Positions 44,783 to 54,792 are shown, numbered from the stretch's first letter. The stretch: 64,000 bases of DNA from Kaistia soli DSM 19436 (GCF_900129325.1 NZ_FQUP01000001.1:1344615-1408614), one strand, 5' to 3'. Made by a program: numbers and translations. The notes: generated from the letters alone by a model not told the origin.

Positions 44783-45193
44783 GTGACGGATCGCATTGAT
44801 TGCGATGCGGCATCGTTCGATAAGGAACGCCACGTGCTTTTCCCCCGGTTTCGCTCGAAGGAGCGTGATCTTCGCAGTGACATAGACCGACTGTCATCCA
44901 TTCAACAGGTCGTCATGCGCGCGCTTTCCGATACGGAGAGCGAGGCCAGCGGTCTTGCTGCGCGCCTTGAAGATGCGCGCTCGCGTGCCGCATTTCTCTA
45001 TGGCGATGTCATCGAGGGCGATGAGGGCGAGGACGGCAAGAGTTCGATCCTCATCCAGGAAGCAGAACGTTTTCTCGTGCGCGGCGAAAGGCGGCGCGAC
45101 GAACTCGACACTCATGCCGCGTTTCTGCGCCAGCTCGACGAGCAATTGACTCGCGGAATCGATTCGCTCCGCCAACAGCCGACCGAGGACTGA
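44783..45193 (+). CDS. Hypothetical coiled-coil-like protein
   Basis: 136 residues with a GTG start. It is highly charged and helical throughout (KERDLRSDIDRLSSIQQVVM; later LRQLDEQLTRGIDSLRQ), with an acidic hinge (GDVIEGDEGEDGK). No family recognised. It ends 17 bases before the stop of the convergent D-threonine-aldolase-like gene. Confidence 0.55.
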   Translation: MTDRIDCDAASFDKERHVLFPRFRSKERDLRSDIDRLSSIQQVVMRALSDTESEASGLAARLEDARSRAAFLYGDVIEGDEGEDGKSSILIQEAERFLVRGERRRDELDTHAAFLRQLDEQLTRGIDSLRQQPTED

Positions 45194-45210
45194 CCGCCGG
45201 CTGACGCCGC

Positions 45211-46275
45211 TCAGTCGACCCGGCCGCGCGCCGCGACTGTCTCCGTCGCGCTGACATGCTCGCCCGAAACGAGATGGACGCGATCGAATAGGTTCGAGAC
45301 CGGACAGGCGTGGTTCGGCACGATGCGCAGCCGTTCGCCGATGGCGGGCTTCCGCTCCGACGCCGACAAATCGATCGTGCCATGTTCCTCGCTGAGGCCG
45401 GTGATCACCGCATCGGGATAGCCCATCACGAGGCCATGGCCTGAGAGCCCGAGCAGGTCGCTGGTCAGCGCCTTGGAGCCGGCATCGATCACAGCGCGAT
45501 CCGGCGTCGGGCGGCTCACCACCGTCGTCAGCACCGTGAGCGCACAATCGTCAAGCGTGCCGACGCCCTTTGCGACCTGATACCTGTCGAGATAGATATA
45601 GGTGCCGGGCCGATATTCAGTGGCGATCCGTGTCTCATGCGCCGCCCAGAGATCGGGCGTGCCGCCTGTCGAGATCATCGTCGGCGGCAGGCCGGCATCG
45701 CGCAGCGCGCCGGCCATTGCCGCGAGGACGGCGCGCGCCGCGGCCGGCGCTCCGGCGGGCGGATAGGTCATCAGGCCCTCGAAGACGAGCCCGGGGCTGG
45801 CATCGATCGCCTGCGCAAGCGCCAGTGCTTCATCGGGCGTCTGCACGCCGCAGCGTCCCATGCCGGTGTCGCACTCGACAAGGACGCGCAGCGGCGCCGT
45901 GGCGTTGGCGAAGGCGCGCGCATAGCCCTCGATGGTGGCGAGGCTGTCGGCGGTGACGGCGAGCGTGACCCGGTCGGCGAGGCGGCGCAGTCGATGCAGC
46001 TTCTCTGCCCCCATGATGTTGTAGGGCAGCAGGATATCTTCGATGCCTGCATCGGCCATGACCTCGGCTTCACCCAGCTTCTGGCAGGTGATGCCGATGG
46101 CGCCGAGCTCGACCTGGCGATGCGCGAAGCGCGGCAGCTTGTGGGTCTTGATGTGCGGGCGGAGCTTCAATCCATGCGCATCGGCATAGGTCTGCGTGCG
46201 AGTGAGATTGGCCTCGACGCGGTCGACGTCGATCAGGACCGTTGGCGTTTCCAGCTGGTCGATATGAGCGGGCAT
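45211..46275 (-). CDS. D-threonine aldolase / D-serine dehydratase-like PLP enzyme
   Basis: 354 residues from MPAHIDQLETPTVLIDVDRV. The N-terminal alanine-racemase barrel has RPHIKTHKLP (the PLP lysine) and the phosphate-binding TGMGRCGV; the C-terminal beta domain has PNHACPVSNLFD, whose His and Cys are the metal ligands of this family. These enzymes cleave D-threonine-like beta-hydroxy D-amino acids or dehydrate D-serine. It is on the minus strand downstream of the SDR gene, probably in one operon, and supports a role for D-amino acids in the neighbouring pathway. Confidence 0.9.
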   Translation of the reverse strand: MPAHIDQLETPTVLIDVDRVEANLTRTQTYADAHGLKLRPHIKTHKLPRFAHRQVELGAIGITCQKLGEAEVMADAGIEDILLPYNIMGAEKLHRLRRLADRVTLAVTADSLATIEGYARAFANATAPLRVLVECDTGMGRCGVQTPDEALALAQAIDASPGLVFEGLMTYPPAGAPAAARAVLAAMAGALRDAGLPPTMISTGGTPDLWAAHETRIATEYRPGTYIYLDRYQVAKGVGTLDDCALTVLTTVVSRPTPDRAVIDAGSKALTSDLLGLSGHGLVMGYPDAVITGLSEEHGTIDLSASERKPAIGERLRIVPNHACPVSNLFDRVHLVSGEHVSATETVAARGRVD

Positions 46276-46346
46276 GCAATGTCCTTTTCGGGTCCTGGCG
46301 ACAATCCGAGGCTTCGCGAACGGATCGGCGACGGTCAAGCGCCTTG

Positions 46347-47108
46347 TCAGCCGCCGAGCACTTCGCTGACGAAACGGCGATTGCCGGCCGTCAGTCCGGC
46401 ATCGACGGCGATAGCTGTCCCGGTGATGCCCGAGGAAAGCGGCGAGGCGAGGAAGAGCGCGGTCTGGGCAACTTCTTCCGGCGTTACGAGGCGACCGAGC
46501 GGATAATACCGCACGACGTCGTCGAGCAGTTGCGGCTGCTTCTCGATGCGATGATCCCAGGCGGGCGTGCGTACCGATCCCGGGCAGATGCAATTGGCGC
46601 GGATGCCGTGCTGTCCATGCTCGACGGCAAGCGCGCGCGCATAGGCGTTGAGCGCGGCCTTGGCGGCGGAGTAGGCGGGATTGCCGAAATGGGCGATGGC
46701 GTTGACGGAGGAGACCAGGACGATCGATCCGCCGCCCGCGGCGATCATGGCGGGAAGGGCGGGGGCGATGAGATTATAGGTGCCCGTGAGGTTGATTGCG
46801 ATTTCGCTGTCCCAGACATCGGGGTCGATATCGGCCATGCGCTCGGCGCGCGTGAATCCGGCATTGCCAATGATCGCATCGGGCGCCCCCGATCGGCCGA
46901 TGATCCGCTCCATGGCGGCGGTCGTCGCGGCGCGGTCCGTCAGTTCGAAGGTCTCGGTCGTCACATCGGGAAGCGCCGCGAGCAGGCCCGCATCGCGGTC
47001 GCAGGCCGTGACGCGCGCGCCGCTTTCAAGGAACAGGGCGACGAGCGCGCGGCCGATGCCGCCTCCAGCGCCGCTGATCACGACATGCTTTCCCGCCATT
47101 CCGAACAT
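46347..47108 (-). CDS. SDR-family oxidoreductase
   Basis: 253 residues from MFGMAGKHVVISGAGGGIGR, with the NAD(P) motif G-A-G-G-G-I-G and catalytic YSAAK (PAYSAAKAALNAYARAL) plus the upstream Ser in IVLVSSVNAIAHF. The N-A-G motif is GNAGFT. The start is supported by GAGGGG upstream. The substrate is unknown; position between the aldolase and the divergent RidA gene suggests oxidation of a hydroxyl in the same catabolic route. Confidence 0.9.
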   Translation of the reverse strand: MFGMAGKHVVISGAGGGIGRALVALFLESGARVTACDRDAGLLAALPDVTTETFELTDRAATTAAMERIIGRSGAPDAIIGNAGFTRAERMADIDPDVWDSEIAINLTGTYNLIAPALPAMIAAGGGSIVLVSSVNAIAHFGNPAYSAAKAALNAYARALAVEHGQHGIRANCICPGSVRTPAWDHRIEKQPQLLDDVVRYYPLGRLVTPEEVAQTALFLASPLSSGITGTAIAVDAGLTAGNRRFVSEVLGG

Positions 47109-47245
47109 CGCGCGTCCCCTCGTCAGACGCACCAGCTTCGCGCCAAAATGAAAAAAAGCAACATGATTTGGCGCTTGACGGGCCCTCGGCACAGGAATTT
47201 ACATAGCAATGCGGGCATCGCGGTGCTTCAGAGCGGGAGAGATCG

Positions 47246-47620
47246 GTGGCGAAGTTGAAAACGGTTTACGGAGCCTCGCATGTTCCGCTGTCGCCAGCCG
47301 TCCGGGCGGGCGACTTCGTCTACATCTCGGGCCAGGTGCCGACCGATAGCGATCGCAATGTCGTCCCGGGCGGCATCGAGGCACAGACCCGACAGGTGAT
47401 GGAGAATGTGAAGGCGGCGCTGGCGCTGGCCGGCTGCACGCTCGACCAGGTGGTGAAGACGTTTGTGATCCTCACCGACGCCAACGACTTTGCCGCCTTC
47501 AACGCCGTCTATGCCACCTATTTCCCGATGGAGCCGCCAGCCCGCACCACTGTCGAGGCGCAGCTGATGATCGACATCAAGGTCGAGATCGAAGCCATCG
47601 CCTACGCGCCGCTCGGCTGA
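47246..47620 (+). CDS. RidA/YjgF-family protein
   Basis: 124 residues with a GTG start. VYISGQVPTDSDRNVVPGGI, QTRQVMENVKAALALAGCTL and PARTTVEAQLMIDIKVEIEA match the RidA fold with the conserved arginine in P-A-R-T-T. RidA proteins deaminate reactive enamines formed by PLP enzymes such as serine or threonine dehydratases, which fits the PLP aldolase nearby. The M81 peptidase gene starts six bases downstream. Confidence 0.9.
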   Translation: MAKLKTVYGASHVPLSPAVRAGDFVYISGQVPTDSDRNVVPGGIEAQTRQVMENVKAALALAGCTLDQVVKTFVILTDANDFAAFNAVYATYFPMEPPARTTVEAQLMIDIKVEIEAIAYAPLG

Positions 47621-47626
47621 CCCGTC

Positions 47627-49126
47627 ATGCGGATCTTCACAGCGTCGCTCGCGACCGAGACCAATACCTTCTCGCCGGTCCCGACCGACCGGGCGAGCTT
47701 CGAGATGGCCTTCTATGCTGCTCCCGGCGAGCATCCGGCGACGCCGACGCTCTGCTCCTCTCCGATCGTCGCGCTACGCCGCCGGGCCGAGGCCGAAGGG
47801 ATCGATCTCGTCGAGGGCACGGCGACATGGGCCGAACCGGGTGGCCTCATCCAGCGCGCCGCCTATGAAGGACTGCGCGACGAGATTCTCGACCAGCTCC
47901 GTGCAGCGCTGCCCGTCGACGGTGTCGTGCTTGGCCTGCATGGCGCCATGGTGGCGCAGGGCTATGACGACTGCGAGGGCGATCTGCTCGAACGGATCCG
48001 CGCGATCGTCGGTCCAGATGTCGTCATCGCCGCCGAGCTCGATCCTCACAGCCATCTGACGGCGAAGCGGGTTGCGAACAGCAATATCCTCGCGGCATTC
48101 CTCGAATTTCCGCACACCGATTTCTATGAGCGCGGCGAGCATGTCGTCGATCTCGCCATCCGCGCCGTCCGCGGCGCGATCAAGCCGGTGATTTCGACCT
48201 TCGATTGCCGGATGATCGAGGTGTTTCCGACGAGCCGTGAGCCGATGCGCTCGTTCGTCGATCGGGTAAAGGCGCTGGAAGGGCATGATGGCGTGCTGTC
48301 GATCTCCCTCATTCACGGCTTCATGGCCGGTGACGTGCCCGAGCTCGGCACGCGCATGATGGTGGTAACTGATGGCGATCAGGCCGGCGGCGACGCGCTG
48401 GCGAAGCGGCTCGGCCTCGAGATCTTTGCGCTGCGCGGCCAAACGATGATGCCGCAATTCGGCATCGATGAGGGGCTCGACCGCGCCGCGGCGCTCGCCG
48501 CGACCGATCCCGGCAAGCCGGTCGTCATCGCCGATACCTGGGACAATCCCGGCGGCGGCGTCGCGGGCGACGGGACATTGATCCTCCGGCGCATGATCGA
48601 GCGGCGGATGGACAGCATCGCGGTCGCGACGATCTGGGATCCGATTGCCGTCACCTTCTGTCTCGCGGCAGGAGAGGGCGCGCGCATCCAGCTTCGTTTC
48701 GGCGGCAAGGCCGGGCCTGACGGCGGCGCGCCTGTCGATGCGGAAGTCGACGTGCTCCGCGCCACCGAGGAGGGCTGGCAGAGCTTTGGCCGCAGCCGCG
48801 TGACGCTCGGGCCGGCGGCGGTGGTCCGCATCGTCGGCACCACCATCGACGTGATCCTCAACACCAACCGCACGCAGACCTTCGAGCCCGACATCCTCAG
48901 CAATCTCGGCATCGATCCTTCTGAAAAGGCGATGCTGCTGGTGAAGTCGACCAACCACTTCTATGCCGGCTTCGCGCCGATCGCGGCGGAGATCGTCTAT
49001 ATCGATGCGGGCGCGCCTTATCCCTCCAATCCCCGCCTGACGGATTATCGCAAGCTCGACCGGCCGATCTGGCCGCGCGTCGAGAATCCGCATGCCGATC
49101 TCGATCAGGCTTTGACCCAACAGTGA
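47627..49126 (+). CDS. M81-family metallopeptidase (MlrC/microcystinase-C-like), copy 1
   Basis: 499 residues. N-terminal DUF1485-type region (IFTASLATETNTFSPVPTDR, then GLHGAMVAQGYDDCEGDLLE and AELDPHSHLTAKR) and the C-terminal MlrC region with VIADTWDNPGGGVAGDGT. Asp/His/Glu metal ligands expected in M81 are present in those segments. M81 enzymes cleave linear peptides or amide conjugates; the best known degrades microcystin and its Adda-peptide products, but most have unknown substrates. It is downstream of RidA in one transcript. A paralogue lies at 57727. Confidence 0.88.
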   Translation: MRIFTASLATETNTFSPVPTDRASFEMAFYAAPGEHPATPTLCSSPIVALRRRAEAEGIDLVEGTATWAEPGGLIQRAAYEGLRDEILDQLRAALPVDGVVLGLHGAMVAQGYDDCEGDLLERIRAIVGPDVVIAAELDPHSHLTAKRVANSNILAAFLEFPHTDFYERGEHVVDLAIRAVRGAIKPVISTFDCRMIEVFPTSREPMRSFVDRVKALEGHDGVLSISLIHGFMAGDVPELGTRMMVVTDGDQAGGDALAKRLGLEIFALRGQTMMPQFGIDEGLDRAAALAATDPGKPVVIADTWDNPGGGVAGDGTLILRRMIERRMDSIAVATIWDPIAVTFCLAAGEGARIQLRFGGKAGPDGGAPVDAEVDVLRATEEGWQSFGRSRVTLGPAAVVRIVGTTIDVILNTNRTQTFEPDILSNLGIDPSEKAMLLVKSTNHFYAGFAPIAAEIVYIDAGAPYPSNPRLTDYRKLDRPIWPRVENPHADLDQALTQQ

Positions 49127-49293
49127 AAACGCCTTTCAGGTTGCGCGCATAATCAGCGTGATCTTGCGGAAAACCTGCAAAATGATGCTTGACAGGTGTG
49201 TGTCTTGCGGCATGATTGTGGAAAGAATTTACAAAGCTGCTGGTCGGCGCTGAAGCCCGATCAAGCCGCTGTCTTGACGAAGCAGGGGATTCT

Positions 49294-50451
49294 ATGAAGG
49301 TCGGCATTGTCGGGCTCGGCTATCGGCTGGGCTATCTGGCGCGCATTTTTTCCGCCTCGCTCCCGGATTTCGATGTGGTCGGCTATGTCGACCCCGAGCC
49401 GGCCGGGCTGTCCTATACGAAGCAGTTCGATGTTCCGGTCGGCAAGGCGTATGGCTCGCTCGAGGAACTGCTTGCTGGCGAGACGCTCGACCTTTTGATG
49501 GTCGGCTCGCCCAACCACCTCCATCTCGGCCATATCCGCACCGGCCTCGACAGCGGCGTAAAGGTCTTCTCGGAAAAGCCCGTCGTGACGACGGTCGAGG
49601 AGACGATGGAGCTGGCGCGCCTCATCGCCGAATTTGGCTCCGACAATGTGATGGTCGGGCTCGTGCTGCGCTATGCGCCGCTCTATGTCGACCTCCGCAA
49701 GGCGCAGAAGGACGGTTTGCTCGGCGACATCGTGTCGATCGAAGCCTCGGAGCATATCGCGCCGTATCATGGCGCGTTCTTCATGCGTGATTGGCGGCGC
49801 TACGAGAAGTATTCGGGCTCGTTCATGCTCGAGAAGTGCTGCCACGATCTCGATCTCTACAATGGCGTCGTGGGCGCTCGTCCGGCGCGGGTCGCCAGCT
49901 TCGGCGGCAAGCGCAGCTTCGTGCCGAAGAATGCGCCGGAAGGACTCGGCATCAACGATACCGAGGTCTATCATCGCAAGCCAAGCGGCTGGATGGGAAC
50001 CGAAAAGGTGTTCGACAGCGATGCGGACATCATCGATTTCCAGACGGCCATCGTGGAATATGCGAATGGCGCCTCGATGACCTTCCACACCAACTTGAAC
50101 GTGCCCGACGAATACCGCCGCTTTTGCGTGATCGGTGCCAAGGGCATGGCCGAGGGTGATTTCGTCCGCAATTTCTTCAAGGTCCACGACGCGCGCACGT
50201 CGGCGAAGCTGATCGACACGGCCTATTCCGGGTCCGAGCTTTCGGTCCACTATGGCGCCGACGAGCAGATGGCCCGCGATATCGGCGCCCATATGCTGGA
50301 CGGCGCGCCGCTCCCCGTTTCGGTCATCAATGCGCTTGAAGCCGGCCTTCTGGCGCTTGCCATGGACGAGGCCCGCCGCACCAAGACCGTCGTCGACATG
50401 AGCGAGACCTGGAAGCGCTTCGATGCGGCGCTTTCCGGCCACGGCAGCTGA
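49294..50451 (+). CDS. Gfo/Idh/MocA-family oxidoreductase
   Basis: 385 residues from MKVGIVGLGYRLGYLARIFS; a longer frame upstream is unlikely. The Rossmann fold with G-x-G-x-x-x occupies 1-120, with SEKPVVTTVEETMELARLIA (conserved E-K-P) and a C-terminal alpha-beta domain containing the D-x-x-x-H-like CCHDLDLYNGV. Family members oxidise or epimerise sugars with NAD(P). Its end is followed 13 bases later by the first permease, so it heads the transport operon and probably acts on the imported sugar. Confidence 0.92.
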   Translation: MKVGIVGLGYRLGYLARIFSASLPDFDVVGYVDPEPAGLSYTKQFDVPVGKAYGSLEELLAGETLDLLMVGSPNHLHLGHIRTGLDSGVKVFSEKPVVTTVEETMELARLIAEFGSDNVMVGLVLRYAPLYVDLRKAQKDGLLGDIVSIEASEHIAPYHGAFFMRDWRRYEKYSGSFMLEKCCHDLDLYNGVVGARPARVASFGGKRSFVPKNAPEGLGINDTEVYHRKPSGWMGTEKVFDSDADIIDFQTAIVEYANGASMTFHTNLNVPDEYRRFCVIGAKGMAEGDFVRNFFKVHDARTSAKLIDTAYSGSELSVHYGADEQMARDIGAHMLDGAPLPVSVINALEAGLLALAMDEARRTKTVVDMSETWKRFDAALSGHGS

Positions 50452-50464
50452 GAGGAGTGGGCGG

Positions 50465-51349
50465 ATGACGCGGTCCAGAAGTGCCACGCTTTTCGCCCTC
50501 GCTCTCCTGCTTCCGGCCACGATCTACATTCTCGTCATCGTCGCGTATCCTCTGGTCGACACCTTCTCGCTCTCCTTCACCGACGCCTCGCTGCGCAAGA
50601 CGGTGAACTGGGTTGGCTGGGCCAACTACCAGAAGATCTTCGGCGGCGATTTCGGGACGATCATTGTCCGAACCTTCGTGTGGACGTTCTTTTCCGTCAG
50701 CATCAAGATGATCATCGGCACGTGCGGCGCTGTCTTGCTCAACGCGCTGGTCCCGGGCCGCGCGCTGTTCCGAATGCTGACGCTCCCGCCCTGGATCATC
50801 CCGATGGCCATCGGCATCTTCATGTGGGGCTGGATGTATAATGGCCAGTTCGGCATGATTTCCGGCGTTCTGCAGAATATCGGCGTGCTCGACCGGCCGC
50901 TTGCCTGGCTCGCGTATGGCAATACCGCGTTCGCAGCAACTGTTCTGACAGATGTATGGATCGGCGTGCCGCTGGTGACGCTCTATCTGCTGGCCGCGAT
51001 CCAGTCGATCCCGAAGGATCTCTATGAGGCGGCGTGGACCGACGGGGCGGAGCGCTTCTATCGCTTTCGCCGTATCACGCTTCCGCTGATCGTGCCGGCG
51101 CTGCTGACGATGTCGATGATTTCGCTGATCTCGACGTTCAATTCCTTCGACATCATCTGGATCCTGACACAGGGCGGTCCGAACGGCCAGACGACGACGA
51201 TGATCATCGACACCTACAGGACGGCGATCGGCTCGTACAAATATGGCGAAGGCGCTGCACGGGCCGTGATGATCTGCATCTTCGTCTCCATTTTCTGCTT
51301 CTTCTATTTCCGTGTCGTCAACAAGCTCTCGGCAGGAGAGGCAAAATGA
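50465..51349 (+). CDS. Sugar ABC permease 1 (MalF/UgpA-like)
   Basis: 294 residues from MTRSRSATLFALALLLPATI. Six membrane helices with EAAWTDGAERFYRFRRITLP as the EAA loop. Carbohydrate-uptake CUT1 type. Its stop overlaps the ATG of the second permease (ATGA), so translation is coupled. Confidence 0.93.
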   Translation: MTRSRSATLFALALLLPATIYILVIVAYPLVDTFSLSFTDASLRKTVNWVGWANYQKIFGGDFGTIIVRTFVWTFFSVSIKMIIGTCGAVLLNALVPGRALFRMLTLPPWIIPMAIGIFMWGWMYNGQFGMISGVLQNIGVLDRPLAWLAYGNTAFAATVLTDVWIGVPLVTLYLLAAIQSIPKDLYEAAWTDGAERFYRFRRITLPLIVPALLTMSMISLISTFNSFDIIWILTQGGPNGQTTTMIIDTYRTAIGSYKYGEGAARAVMICIFVSIFCFFYFRVVNKLSAGEAK

Positions 51350-52206
51350 GCAGCGGCCGCCCGATGATCGATCGGTATCGCTGGTATGAATATGCGGTGA
51401 TCTATGCCGGCATGTTCCTGTTCCTGGCCTTCGTCCTGTCGCCCTTTGTCGAAGGATTCCTCGTCTCGCTGAAGCCGCTGACGCATCTCTTTTCCTCGCC
51501 CTACCGCTTTTGGCCGGATGACGGATCGTTCGATGCGTATTTCACCATCTGGGAACATGTGCCGCTGCTCGGGCGCTATATCTTCAATTCGCTACTGATC
51601 TCGACTGTGGCGACAGTTGTCGTGCTGATTCTCGTGGTTCCTGCGGCATATGCCTTCGCGCGGTTCGAGTTTCCCGGCCGCGGTCCGCTGCTCGGCGCCT
51701 TTCTTGGCGTCAACATGTTTGCGGGCGCGGTGCTCCTCATCCCGCTCTATCGGCTGATGCGTTCGATGGGGTTGCTCAACACCTATTTCGCCATGATCGT
51801 ACCGGGCGTCGCGTTCCTGATCCCGACCGCGATCTGGCTGCTCAGGACCTATCTCCTGCGGATTCCGCGCGAACTGGAGGAGGCTGCCTGGGTCGATGGC
51901 GCCGGCCGGCTCTATATCCTGCGCCGGATCGTGCTGCCGATCGCCGCGCCGGGCATTCTTGTGGTCGCGCTGGCCACCTTCATCGGTGCCTATGCACAGC
52001 AGTTCATCTTCGCGCTGACCTTCAATTCGAAATCCGAGCTGATGCCGCTCGCCGTTGGGCTTTTCGCGTTTTTCGGCAAGGAGCGCGTGGTCTGGAACGA
52101 ATTGATGGCAGCGAGCTTCGTCGGCATCGCTCCGGTGATGATCGGCTTCATCTTCCTGCAGCGTTACCTCGTCGCCGGGCTCACCGCCGGCGCGGTCAAG
52201 CAGTAG
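51346..52206 (+). CDS. Sugar ABC permease 2 (MalG/UgpE-like)
   Basis: 286 residues from MSSGRPMIDRYRWYEYAVIY; the open frame extends far upstream but overlaps the first permease. Six membrane helices, EAA loop EAAWVDGAGRLYILRRIVLP. Forms the channel of the importer with permease 1 and the ATPase at 53623. Confidence 0.93.
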   Translation: MSSGRPMIDRYRWYEYAVIYAGMFLFLAFVLSPFVEGFLVSLKPLTHLFSSPYRFWPDDGSFDAYFTIWEHVPLLGRYIFNSLLISTVATVVVLILVVPAAYAFARFEFPGRGPLLGAFLGVNMFAGAVLLIPLYRLMRSMGLLNTYFAMIVPGVAFLIPTAIWLLRTYLLRIPRELEEAAWVDGAGRLYILRRIVLPIAAPGILVVALATFIGAYAQQFIFALTFNSKSELMPLAVGLFAFFGKERVVWNELMAASFVGIAPVMIGFIFLQRYLVAGLTAGAVKQ

Positions 52207-52222
52207 CGTTCAGGCTTCCGAA

Positions 52223-52243
52223 CCGTCCCGAGGGAAGGGACGG
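52223..52243 (+). other. Small hairpin before the binding-protein gene
   Basis: Arms CCGTCCC and GGGACGG, loop of seven. It lies between the second permease and the substrate-binding protein, where RNA structures often adjust transcript stability or relative expression. Confidence 0.4.
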
Positions 52244-52266
52244 CAACAACAAGTGAGGGAAATCGC

Positions 52267-53481
52267 ATGAGATATTACGGGACACTTCTGGCGGGCGCCG
52301 CCGTCGTCCTCTCGACGATGGCGGGTTCTGCCTTCGCTGAGGACAAGGCGGTCAGCATGATCCAGTGCGGCGACGCGATCGCCGAGACCTATCCTGACCT
52401 GATCAAGGCCTGGGAGGCCAAGAATCCGGGCTTCAAGGTCAATGTCGAGATCGTCGGCTGGGCGCAGTGCCAGGACAAGATCACGACGCTCGCCGCCGCG
52501 GGCACGCCGGTGGCGCTCGCCTATGTCGGCTCGCGCACGCTGAAGCAGTTCGCCGACAGTGACCTTATCGTGCCGATCCCCATGACGGATGCCGAGAAGG
52601 CCGCCTACTACCCGCACATCGTCGATACGGTCACCTTCAAGGGCGAGGCCTGGGGCATCCCGGTCGCCTTCTCCACGAAGGCGCTGTTCTGGAACAAGGC
52701 GCTGTTCGAGAAGGCCGGCCTCGATCCGGCCAAGCCGCCGACCACCTGGGACGAGCTCTATAACGACGCGAAGACCGTCAAGGACAAGACCGGCATCGCC
52801 GGCTATGGCCTGCCGGCCAAGACGATGGACAACACGATGCACCAGTTCCTGCATTTCGTGTACACCAATGACGGCACGGTCATCGACGCCGATGGCAAGA
52901 TCACGCTCGACAGCCCGCAGAACCTGCAGGCACTCGAATTCATCAAGAAGCTCGTCCCCGTGTCCGAAGATGGTCCTTCGGCCTATGACCAGGACGACAT
53001 GATCAAGCTGTTCTCGGACGGCAAGGTCGCGATGATCGAAGGCGGCCCTTGGGTCCGCAACCAGGTCTCGAAGGACATCCAGTGGGGAGTCGCGCCGCTG
53101 CCGGTCGGCCCGCAGGCCAAAGGCGCCGGCACGCTGCTCATCACCGACAGCATGGCTGTCTTCAAGGGCACGGGCGTCGAGGATCAGGCGGTCGACCTCG
53201 CCAAGCTCCTCACCAACCCCGAGAACCAGTTCGTCTATGAAAAGACGCATGGCCTGACCCCGCTGCGTCCCGTCGCCGGCGTCGAGACGCTGGTCTCGGA
53301 AGATCCGAGCTGGAAGCCGTTCCTCGATGGCATCGCCTTCGGTGGTCCGGAGCCGCTGTTCCTTGACTACAAGGGCTTCCAGAATGCCCTGATCGACATG
53401 GTCCAGTCGGTCGTGACCGGCAATGCCGAACCCGCCGCAGCCCTGACCAAGGCGGCCGGGTCGATCGACCAGTACAAGTAA
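52267..53481 (+). CDS. Sugar ABC substrate-binding protein
   Basis: 404 residues. Signal peptide MRYYGTLLAGAAVVLSTMAG with cleavage after SAFA. It then has the family-1 solute-binding fold: VNVEIVGWAQCQDKITTLAA, AYVGSRTLKQFADSDLIVPI and WGIPVAFSTKALFWNKALFE. It delivers a sugar or glycoconjugate to the two permeases. The next gene is the ATPase 140 bases on, with a strong hairpin between. Confidence 0.93.
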   Translation: MRYYGTLLAGAAVVLSTMAGSAFAEDKAVSMIQCGDAIAETYPDLIKAWEAKNPGFKVNVEIVGWAQCQDKITTLAAAGTPVALAYVGSRTLKQFADSDLIVPIPMTDAEKAAYYPHIVDTVTFKGEAWGIPVAFSTKALFWNKALFEKAGLDPAKPPTTWDELYNDAKTVKDKTGIAGYGLPAKTMDNTMHQFLHFVYTNDGTVIDADGKITLDSPQNLQALEFIKKLVPVSEDGPSAYDQDDMIKLFSDGKVAMIEGGPWVRNQVSKDIQWGVAPLPVGPQAKGAGTLLITDSMAVFKGTGVEDQAVDLAKLLTNPENQFVYEKTHGLTPLRPVAGVETLVSEDPSWKPFLDGIAFGGPEPLFLDYKGFQNALIDMVQSVVTGNAEPAAALTKAAGSIDQYK

Positions 53482-53498
53482 GCACCTGAGCCTCGACT

Positions 53499-53528
53499 CT
53501 CCCCCATCGCGTTCGCGCGGTGGGGGAG
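53499..53528 (+). other. Strong hairpin between binding protein and ATPase genes
   Basis: Arms CTCCCCCATCGCG and CGCGGTGGGGGAG around a TTCG loop. In many ABC operons such a stem protects the binding-protein message or attenuates the following ATPase. No T-run follows. Confidence 0.65.
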
Positions 53529-53622
53529 GGTCTGAAGTGCATGGCTTTCGTCTCCTTGCCCTCTCCAGGGCGAGGCGGATGGAAGCTCTTCATTCTCGCC
53601 TCCACGAGCGGAGACCGAAGCC

Positions 53623-54717
53623 TTGAGCGAACTCACGCTGTCCAGCCTGAAGAAGTCCTTCGCGGGCACAGACGTCATCAAGGGCGTCGATCTCGACGTC
53701 ACGCAGGGCGAATTCGTGGTCTTCGTCGGACCGTCGGGTTGCGGCAAGTCCACGCTGCTTCGCATGATCGCCGGGCTGGAGGAGGTCACGTCGGGCGAAA
53801 TCGTCATCGCCGGCAAGACCGTCAACGATCTGCCGCCGGTCAAGCGCGGCATCGCCATGGTGTTCCAGTCCTATGCGCTCTATCCGCATATGAGCGTCTA
53901 CGAGAACATCGCCTTCCCGCTTCGCGTCGAGAAGCTGCCCGAAGATCAGGTCCGCACCCGCGTTTCCGAGGCAGCCCGCGTGCTGCAGCTCGAAAGCCGG
54001 CTGCAGCAGCGGCCGGGCACCTTGTCCGGCGGCCAGCGCCAGCGTGTCGCGATCGGCCGGGCCATCGTGCGGGAGCCGAGGATCTTCCTGTTCGACGAGC
54101 CGCTCTCAAATCTCGATGCGGCGCTGCGCGCCGATATGCGCATCGAGCTGACACGCCTGCACAAGAAGCTCGGCGCGACCATGATCTATGTGACGCACGA
54201 CCAAGTCGAGGCGCTCACCATGGCCGACAAGATCGTCGTGCTGAATGCCGGTCGCATCGAACAAGTCGGGTCGCCGCTCGATCTCTATCACCGGCCTGCC
54301 AACCGCTTCGTGGCCGGCTTCATCGGCAATCCCAAGATGAATTTTCTCGCAGGAACCTGCACGGCAGCGAGCGGGGAGGGCATCACGGTTGATCTCGGCC
54401 CGCTGGGTTCGATTACGCTGCCGCGTCCGGGCAGCGCCGCGCTGGTCGGCCAGACGCTGGAGATCGGCATACGTCCTGAGCACCTCAGCCTCGATGACGA
54501 AGGCGGCTTCAGCCTGACGATCCGGCCGGGCATCATCGAGCGGCTCGGCATTCACACCGTCGCCTATGCACCGCTGCCGAACGGCGACACCTTCGTCGCG
54601 CTGTTCGAAGGCGATCCGCCGGTCGCCGACGAAACCGACATCGTGGTCAGTGTCGATCCCGCCCTGTGCCATCTGTTCGACGAGGCGGGCCTCGCGGTTG
54701 GCCTTGCTACGCATTAA
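53623..54717 (+). CDS. Sugar ABC ATPase (UgpC/MsmK-like)
   Basis: 364 residues with a TTG start placed by GGAG eight bases upstream. Walker [10 protein letters not shown], signature [15 protein letters not shown], Walker [16 protein letters not shown] and switch His in [10 protein letters not shown]. The C-terminal 120 residues form the TOBE/MDB regulatory part ([17 protein letters not shown]). It powers the importer encoded just upstream. The TTG start and the upstream hairpin together predict lower expression than the binding protein. Confidence 0.93.
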   Translation: MSELTLSSLKKSFAGTDVIKGVDLDVTQGEFVVFVGPSGCGKSTLLRMIAGLEEVTSGEIVIAGKTVNDLPPVKRGIAMVFQSYALYPHMSVYENIAFPLRVEKLPEDQVRTRVSEAARVLQLESRLQQRPGTLSGGQRQRVAIGRAIVREPRIFLFDEPLSNLDAALRADMRIELTRLHKKLGATMIYVTHDQVEALTMADKIVVLNAGRIEQVGSPLDLYHRPANRFVAGFIGNPKMNFLAGTCTAASGEGITVDLGPLGSITLPRPGSAALVGQTLEIGIRPEHLSLDDEGGFSLTIRPGIIERLGIHTVAYAPLPNGDTFVALFEGDPPVADETDIVVSVDPALCHLFDEAGLAVGLATH

Positions 54718-54792
54718 TGGCGGGGTGCTGCTTTCGGTCTCGACCGCGCGGAAGCTTCTAGAGCCGGCACCTTGGGAGGCGTTTCGGACATC

